The notes below the pieces were generated by a model that saw nothing but the letters and a program-made list of their open reading frames with translations, had not been told where the DNA came from and did not search any database. From positions 1-7,391 of the forward strand of contig JAEZEN010000337.1 in NCBI GenBank assembly GCA_023433185.1: DNA of 7,391 nucleotides, given 5' to 3'. Each line of letters begins with the position of its first letter. Position 1 is the first letter of the stretch. Made by a program: the position numbers and the translations under genes. The DNA is from Pseudomonadota bacterium (GTDB lineage Bacteria > Pseudomonadota > Alphaproteobacteria > Rhizobiales > Kaistiaceae). Shown piece by piece: positions 4,375 through 7,391 of this stretch.

Positions 4375-6600
4375 TCAGGCCTCCTCGGGGATCGTGAGGG
4401 GCCGCAGATCGTCGGCGGGAAGCGACAGCGCGAGGTCGGGGGCCGCGCTGGTCGTGGAGGCGCTGTCGCGAGGGCAAGGGATGCCGCGCTCCGATGCCAC
4501 TTTCGCGAACGCGACACCGGTCCCTTCAAGGATAGCCGTCTCGCCGGCAAAGTCCTGCCAGCGCCGGATGGCAACATCGACATAGGCGGGGTTGAGCTCG
4601 ATGGCATGGCAGGGCCGGCCGGTCATCTCCGCCGCGATGATCGTGGTGCCGGAGCCGGAGAAGGGCTCGTATACCGCCTGGCCCGGCGCAGAGTTGTTCT
4701 CGATCGGCCGCTTCATGCACTCCACCGGCTTCTCGGTGCCGTGGCCGGTGGGATTGCGACGATGCGGGATCTGCCAGACCGTCGTCTGGTTGCGGCCACC
4801 GGCCCAGTGGCCGGTCTTCCCCTTCCGGACGGCGTACAGGCAGTTGTGGGTGATGAGCCCGTCGGCGACGTAGTGCAGGTCCTTGTCGACGTCGAGCGAA
4901 TAGACCGGGCCGCTGAACGGCGTCGCGTCATTCCCCGTGATCGTCACCCACGCAAACTGATCGCCTTCAACCGGCATCGGGATCTGCATGATTTGCGCAT
5001 GGACATTGCACGCCCGAATGAGCCGGGTCGTCTTGCGCGAGAACATCAGGTTCTCGCCCGCGGTGATGAGCGGGTGGTCGCGCTCGAGGCGGTGATCGCG
5101 AAGAAGAAGCGTTGCCCGGGCGTCGAGAGCGCTCAAGTTCAGGCTGGAGTAGATCGAGGCGATCAGTTCCGAGGTCCGGACGCGACCTGGGTCGGCCCAT
5201 CGATCGACCTCCCAATGCGTGGTGGGTATACCGTACCGGCAAGAAAGGGTCTGCTCTGCACACTGGGCCTCGCACACCGAGTCATGGACTGAGACGATCC
5301 AGGCCTCTTCGGCCTTGTTGTCGGCGAGGCGCGTCGCGAGACCGAAGCCTCTGGAGTTGAACAAGCTCACGCGCCCGACACGCCACCAATCTCCGCGGCG
5401 CATGACATAGACGACCTGCTTGCCGGCTGCGTCGGGATTGAGGCGCACCGAGAAGCGATGCTCCGGCGTCGCACGGGTGACCCGTCCGGCGGCGGAAATC
5501 GTGTGAAGGAGTCCGTCGAACTGACGCTCGCCGAAACGGGTGATCTCGCGTCCCCGACGGCGCACGACGCTCTCATAAGGATTGTACGACACCACGTAGT
5601 CGCCCTCGCGCAGGGTCTCGATCGGCACCTCCTCGATCCTGGCGGGCTGAGAGCCGGCGCTGCGCTCGACGACCTTCTGGACCATCGTTCCAGCAGGCTG
5701 ACACGGCTCATGCTGCCAGTGATAATCGCCGCGGCCGATGACGAGCCGCATCTTGTCCCAGATGATGACGGAACGGACGGCGAAGCCGCAGGCCTTGAGG
5801 CCCTGGGCAACGGTGGTGGCGTGCAGGGCCCCGTGCCAGACATAGGCGACATCGCCGGGGAAGAGGGCCCAGGCTTCCCGCCAGTCGGCCCGGTCGTCGT
5901 TGAGGACCTTCCCCTTCGCGATCACCGAGCCGTCGGTGAGGCCGGCGCTCTCGCGCCAGCCGGGATCGTAGTTCACGCCGTAGGGCGGGTCGGTGACCAT
6001 CAGGTGGGGACGAACGCCGGCAAGGACACGATCCACGTCCTCCTTCCGGGTGCTGTCCCCGCAGAGCAGGCGGTGCCGGCCGAGCAGCCAGACGTCCCCC
6101 ATTTGGGATACGGGCGTCTCCGGGACCTCCGGCACGTCGTCGGGATCGGTCAGGCCGGCCTTGCCGGTGTTGAGGAGCCCCGCGATCTCCTCGTCGCCGA
6201 AGCCGGTGAGCGACAGGTCGAAGCCCAGGTCCCCGAGATCACCGATCTCCAGCGCCAGCAGCTCCATATCCCAGCCGGCGTTGAGGGCGATCTTGTTGTC
6301 GGCGAGGATGTAGGCGCGCTTCTCGGCCTCGCTCAGCCCGTCCAGCTCGATCACCGGCACCGTCGTCATGCCGAGCTTCCGGGCGGCGAGCAGGCGGCCA
6401 TGGCCGGCGATCACGCCGTTCTCCCCATCGACGAGCAGGGGGGTGGTCCAGCCGAAGGCCCGGATCGAGGCGGCGATCTGCGCGACATGCGCCTCGTCGT
6501 GGGTCCGCGCATTCTTCGCGTAGGGGATCAGGTCGCCGATCGGGCGGTAGGTCACCGCCAGCGGCCGATTCTCCGGGGCGAGGTCAGGAGCGACGGTCAT
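4375..6600 (-). CDS. ParB-domain/DNA methyltransferase fusion (beta-class, N6_N4_Mtase) containing an intein
   Basis: This is a 741-residue precursor, predicted to be 454 residues after splicing. Residues 17-110 form a ParB/Srx-like domain (YRPIGDLIPYAKNARTH, then VIAGHGRLLAARKLG and the AYILADNKIALNAGW block). The methyltransferase follows: motif IV DPPY at 204-207, then motif I VYEPFSGSGTT at 643-653 with HAIELNPAYVDVA. The order IV then I is beta-class, and DPPY favours N6-adenine methylation; the target sequence is unknown. Residues 300-586 are an intein (separate entry) lying between these motifs. Joined exteins read DYHWQHEP + CLYAVRKGK, a continuous family-like segment. The start at 6600 has GGAAGAGG 7 nt upstream and overlaps the preceding stop (ATGA). 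Such fusions occur in prophages of alphaproteobacteria, often near terminase genes. Its likely role is modification of element or host DNA. Confidence 0.93.
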   Translation of the reverse strand: MTVAPDLAPENRPLAVTYRPIGDLIPYAKNARTHDEAHVAQIAASIRAFGWTTPLLVDGENGVIAGHGRLLAARKLGMTTVPVIELDGLSEAEKRAYILADNKIALNAGWDMELLALEIGDLGDLGFDLSLTGFGDEEIAGLLNTGKAGLTDPDDVPEVPETPVSQMGDVWLLGRHRLLCGDSTRKEDVDRVLAGVRPHLMVTDPPYGVNYDPGWRESAGLTDGSVIAKGKVLNDDRADWREAWALFPGDVAYVWHGALHATTVAQGLKACGFAVRSVIIWDKMRLVIGRGDYHWQHEPCQPAGTMVQKVVERSAGSQPARIEEVPIETLREGDYVVSYNPYESVVRRRGREITRFGERQFDGLLHTISAAGRVTRATPEHRFSVRLNPDAAGKQVVYVMRRGDWWRVGRVSLFNSRGFGLATRLADNKAEEAWIVSVHDSVCEAQCAEQTLSCRYGIPTTHWEVDRWADPGRVRTSELIASIYSSLNLSALDARATLLLRDHRLERDHPLITAGENLMFSRKTTRLIRACNVHAQIMQIPMPVEGDQFAWVTITGNDATPFSGPVYSLDVDKDLHYVADGLITHNCLYAVRKGKTGHWAGGRNQTTVWQIPHRRNPTGHGTEKPVECMKRPIENNSAPGQAVYEPFSGSGTTIIAAEMTGRPCHAIELNPAYVDVAIRRWQDFAGETAILEGTGVAFAKVASERGIPCPRDSASTTSAAPDLALSLPADDLRPLTIPEEA
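4380..4386 (-). promoter_or_regulatory. Ribosome-binding site of copy A
   Basis: GAGGAGG lies 7 nt upstream of the ATG at 4372, within the last codons of the methyltransferase. It is the strongest Shine-Dalgarno of the array and fixes the start of copy A. Confidence 0.7.
4843..5703 (-). other. Intein (287 aa) inside the methyltransferase gene
   Basis: This in-frame protein-splicing element covers precursor residues 300-586. Block A starts at Cys300 (CQPAGTMVQKV), followed by the Hint-type IETLREGDYVVSYN. Block B holds T378-P-E-H381 in GRVTRATPEHRFSV, the TxxH catalytic motif. Block F is VYSLDVDKDLHYVADG and block G ends LITHN with His585-Asn586, followed by Cys587 as the +1 nucleophile. All residues needed for class 1 splicing are present. 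It is longer than a mini-intein (about 130-150 aa) yet lacks a recognisable LAGLIDADG pair. The central region (about 395-560) is an insert with a YGIP motif and unclear function. It splits a conserved methyltransferase segment, so activity should depend on splicing. Sampled lines are lower in G+C (58-65%) than the exteins (67-73%), consistent with later insertion. Splicing itself is inferred. Confidence 0.93.
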
Positions 6601-7136
6601 GGGACTACCTCTTCCGTTTCGGGGATTCGTTCACGCTCGACCACAGGGCCACCTTGTCGCGAAAAATCCCCGGCGAGCTCCTTGGGCATGACAACACCCG
6701 GCCGCGGCGTCCTCGCCGATTCTCGGGCCGAAAGTGCCCTCGCCATCGAGGCGCGTTTGCGTTCCAGCGCATCGGGCGCGTAGGCGACCCGCCTCCGCAG
6801 CCCCGTCACCTCGCGGATGACCACCGCCTCCTGCGGCGTGGGCAGGCGACAGAGGCGAAGGCAGCCCTCCTCGTCACCGTCCTGGGTGATGGTCATGAAG
6901 GCCAGACGATGCTTGATCGCCGTCCAATGCCGCGCGGACCGGCCGATCACGCAGACAAGCCAGGTCTCCCCGTCGCCCCAAGTCTGGATGGTGCCGCGCC
7001 GACCCGCGATGGTCCACAGTCCGCATGCGTTGCGGCGTAGCTGGGACGAAGCAGCATCGAGCGCGGCGAGCAGGGTCTCCTGCTGATTGCGGTCGTCCCG
7101 TGCCTGGTCGCGGTTGGCGTAGACGAGCCCGGTCAT
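6597..7136 (-). CDS. Conserved-looking hypothetical protein upstream of the ParB-methyltransferase
   Basis: This 179-residue soluble protein has no signal peptide or membrane segment. The middle (about residues 36-100) looks like one compact domain rich in Trp, Gly and beta-type residues: NACGLWTIAGRRGTIQTWGD, then TWLVCVIGRSARHWTAIKHR and MTITQDGDEEGCLRLCRLPT. A helical, basic region follows (AVVIREVTGLRRR, then ALERKRASMARALSAR) and a charged tail. I recall similar proteins as unnamed phage or prophage genes but cannot assign a function. The start at 7136 is preferred over 7166 because GGGGA lies 7 nt upstream and the ATG overlaps the stop of the preceding ORF (ATGA). Its own stop overlaps the methyltransferase start in the same way, so the two are probably co-translated. 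Confidence 0.82.
   Translation of the reverse strand: MTGLVYANRDQARDDRNQQETLLAALDAASSQLRRNACGLWTIAGRRGTIQTWGDGETWLVCVIGRSARHWTAIKHRLAFMTITQDGDEEGCLRLCRLPTPQEAVVIREVTGLRRRVAYAPDALERKRASMARALSARESARTPRPGVVMPKELAGDFSRQGGPVVERERIPETEEVVP
6608..6615 (-). promoter_or_regulatory. Ribosome-binding site of the ParB-methyltransferase
   Basis: GGAAGAGG ends 7 nt upstream of the ATG at 6600. It lies inside the end of the preceding gene, consistent with coupled translation. Confidence 0.65.
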
Positions 7137-7312
7137 GCGACGATCCCCGCCGCAGGCTGTTGGCATGAGCGCAGAGCCTGATTGAACTTGATCTCCCGCG
7201 CGATCGGAGCATCAGTGTCGCGGCCCGCCCGACGGCTGATGCAGACGATGCTCCCCGCGAAGTCCGGGCCCTCCGGTCGTAGGAGAGGCGAATGACCGCC
7301 CTCCGCGAACAC
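7133..7312 (-). CDS. Possible small protein at the head of the minus-strand block (start uncertain)
   Basis: An open frame ends in TGA at 7133-7135, overlapping the ATG of the 179-aa gene (ATGA). Its last part reads SIVCISRRAGRDTDAPIARE, then IKFNQALRSCQQPAAGIVA, which looks protein-like. No ATG exists in this frame. The only usual start I see is GTG at 7312 (59 residues), without a clear ribosome-binding site. The frame also stays open to the right edge, but there it reads Arg/Leu/Gly-rich sequence with poor third-position G+C, opposite a better plus-strand frame. The 4-nt overlap is the main argument that it is real. I do not recognise the family. Confidence 0.42.
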   Translation of the reverse strand: MFAEGGHSPLLRPEGPDFAGSIVCISRRAGRDTDAPIAREIKFNQALRSCQQPAAGIVA

Positions 7313-7324
7313 GGAGACGAAGCC

Positions 7325-7391
7325 ATGACCACGAAGAGCCCGAAGGCCACGAAGGCGGCGGAAGAGACCGTCGCCGGCACCGAGGCGGCCG
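7325..7391 (+). CDS. Start of a plus-strand gene, cut by the window edge
   Basis: This frame begins MTTKSPKATKAAEETVAGTE and continues out of the window. Nearly every codon ends in G or C, a strong coding sign for this genome. GGAG at 7313-7316 lies 8 nt before the ATG at 7325. An in-frame ATG at 7292 with AGGAG at 7281-7285 (spacing 6) would add 11 residues (MTALREHGDEA) but would overlap the proposed minus ORF. The Lys/Ala/Thr-rich start suggests a flexible, basic N-terminus; nothing more can be said. If real, transcription diverges here and a promoter for the minus-strand block could lie nearby. Confidence 0.5.
   Translation, partial: MTTKSPKATKAAEETVAGTEAA

Noticed and set aside
3450..4607. 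Extended 385-codon form of copy B
   Set aside because: The extension reads methyltransferase and copy A DNA out of frame. The internal ATG at 3902 has a ribosome-binding site and the conserved MGRPAH start.
4843..5703. Frameshift or chimera artefact instead of an intein
   Set aside because: The frame is continuous through 741 codons. Both splice junctions and the catalytic residues are exact, and the flanks join into normal methyltransferase sequence.
4843..5703. LAGLIDADG or HNH homing endonuclease in the intein
   Set aside because: I looked for the LAGLIDADG dodecapeptide pair and an HNH signature and found neither.
5458..6783. Long plus-strand open frame (441 codons) opposite the methyltransferase
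   Set aside because: It is antisense to clear ParB and methyltransferase motifs. Its translation is Gly/Ala/Asp/Val-rich without domains, as expected for a shadow frame in GC-rich DNA.
7169..7282. Plus-strand frame ending in TAG just before the right-edge plus gene
   Set aside because: It has no start codon after its upstream stop, and it lies opposite the minus frame that is supported by the ATGA overlap.

Overview
The window is GC-rich (mostly 65-70% by hand count of sample lines) with tightly packed genes on the minus strand and GC-ending codons. The ParB-methyltransferase cassette and the recombinase look alphaproteobacterial (Rhizobiales/Rhodospirillales-like), but the organism is inferred, not proven. 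The content is that of a mobile element or prophage fragment, not core chromosome.

Reading in the direction of transcription (minus strand, right to left), the right edge holds two poorly resolved ORFs: the start of a plus-strand gene (7325 onward) and a short minus ORF ending at 7133. A compact polycistronic block follows. It contains an unrecognised 179-aa protein (6597-7136), a 741-aa ParB-domain/DNA-methyltransferase fusion (4375-6600), five tandem paralogous helix-turn-helix proteins of 137-155 aa (2142-4372), and a small predicted membrane protein (1820-2092). From 7136 down to 2142 the genes are joined by ATGA or TGATG overlaps or 2-nt gaps, which suggests one translationally coupled transcript. 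Two unrelated-looking genes lie beyond it: a 433-aa amidohydrolase-superfamily enzyme (421-1722), and the N-terminal part of a serine recombinase (332 to the left edge) behind an AT-rich intergenic stretch.

The most striking feature is an intein of 287 residues (4843-5703) inside the methyltransferase gene. It has Cys1, a TxxH block B, and a YVADGLITHN|C C-terminal junction. It interrupts the methyltransferase domain between catalytic motif IV (DPPY) and the SAM-binding motif I (FSGSG). Removing it restores a continuous, family-typical sequence of 454 residues. The intein has no visible LAGLIDADG motif. Its central insert has weak GIY-YIG-like spacing that deserves a structural check.

The second notable feature is the array of five head-to-tail HTH genes. 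Each has a conserved core of about 90 residues and a private C-terminal tail. In related elements such a protein usually occurs once, next to terminase genes (family knowledge from memory). No terminase large subunit, portal or capsid gene is visible here, so the array may be an amplified DNA-binding or terminase-small-subunit-like module in a truncated or repurposed prophage.
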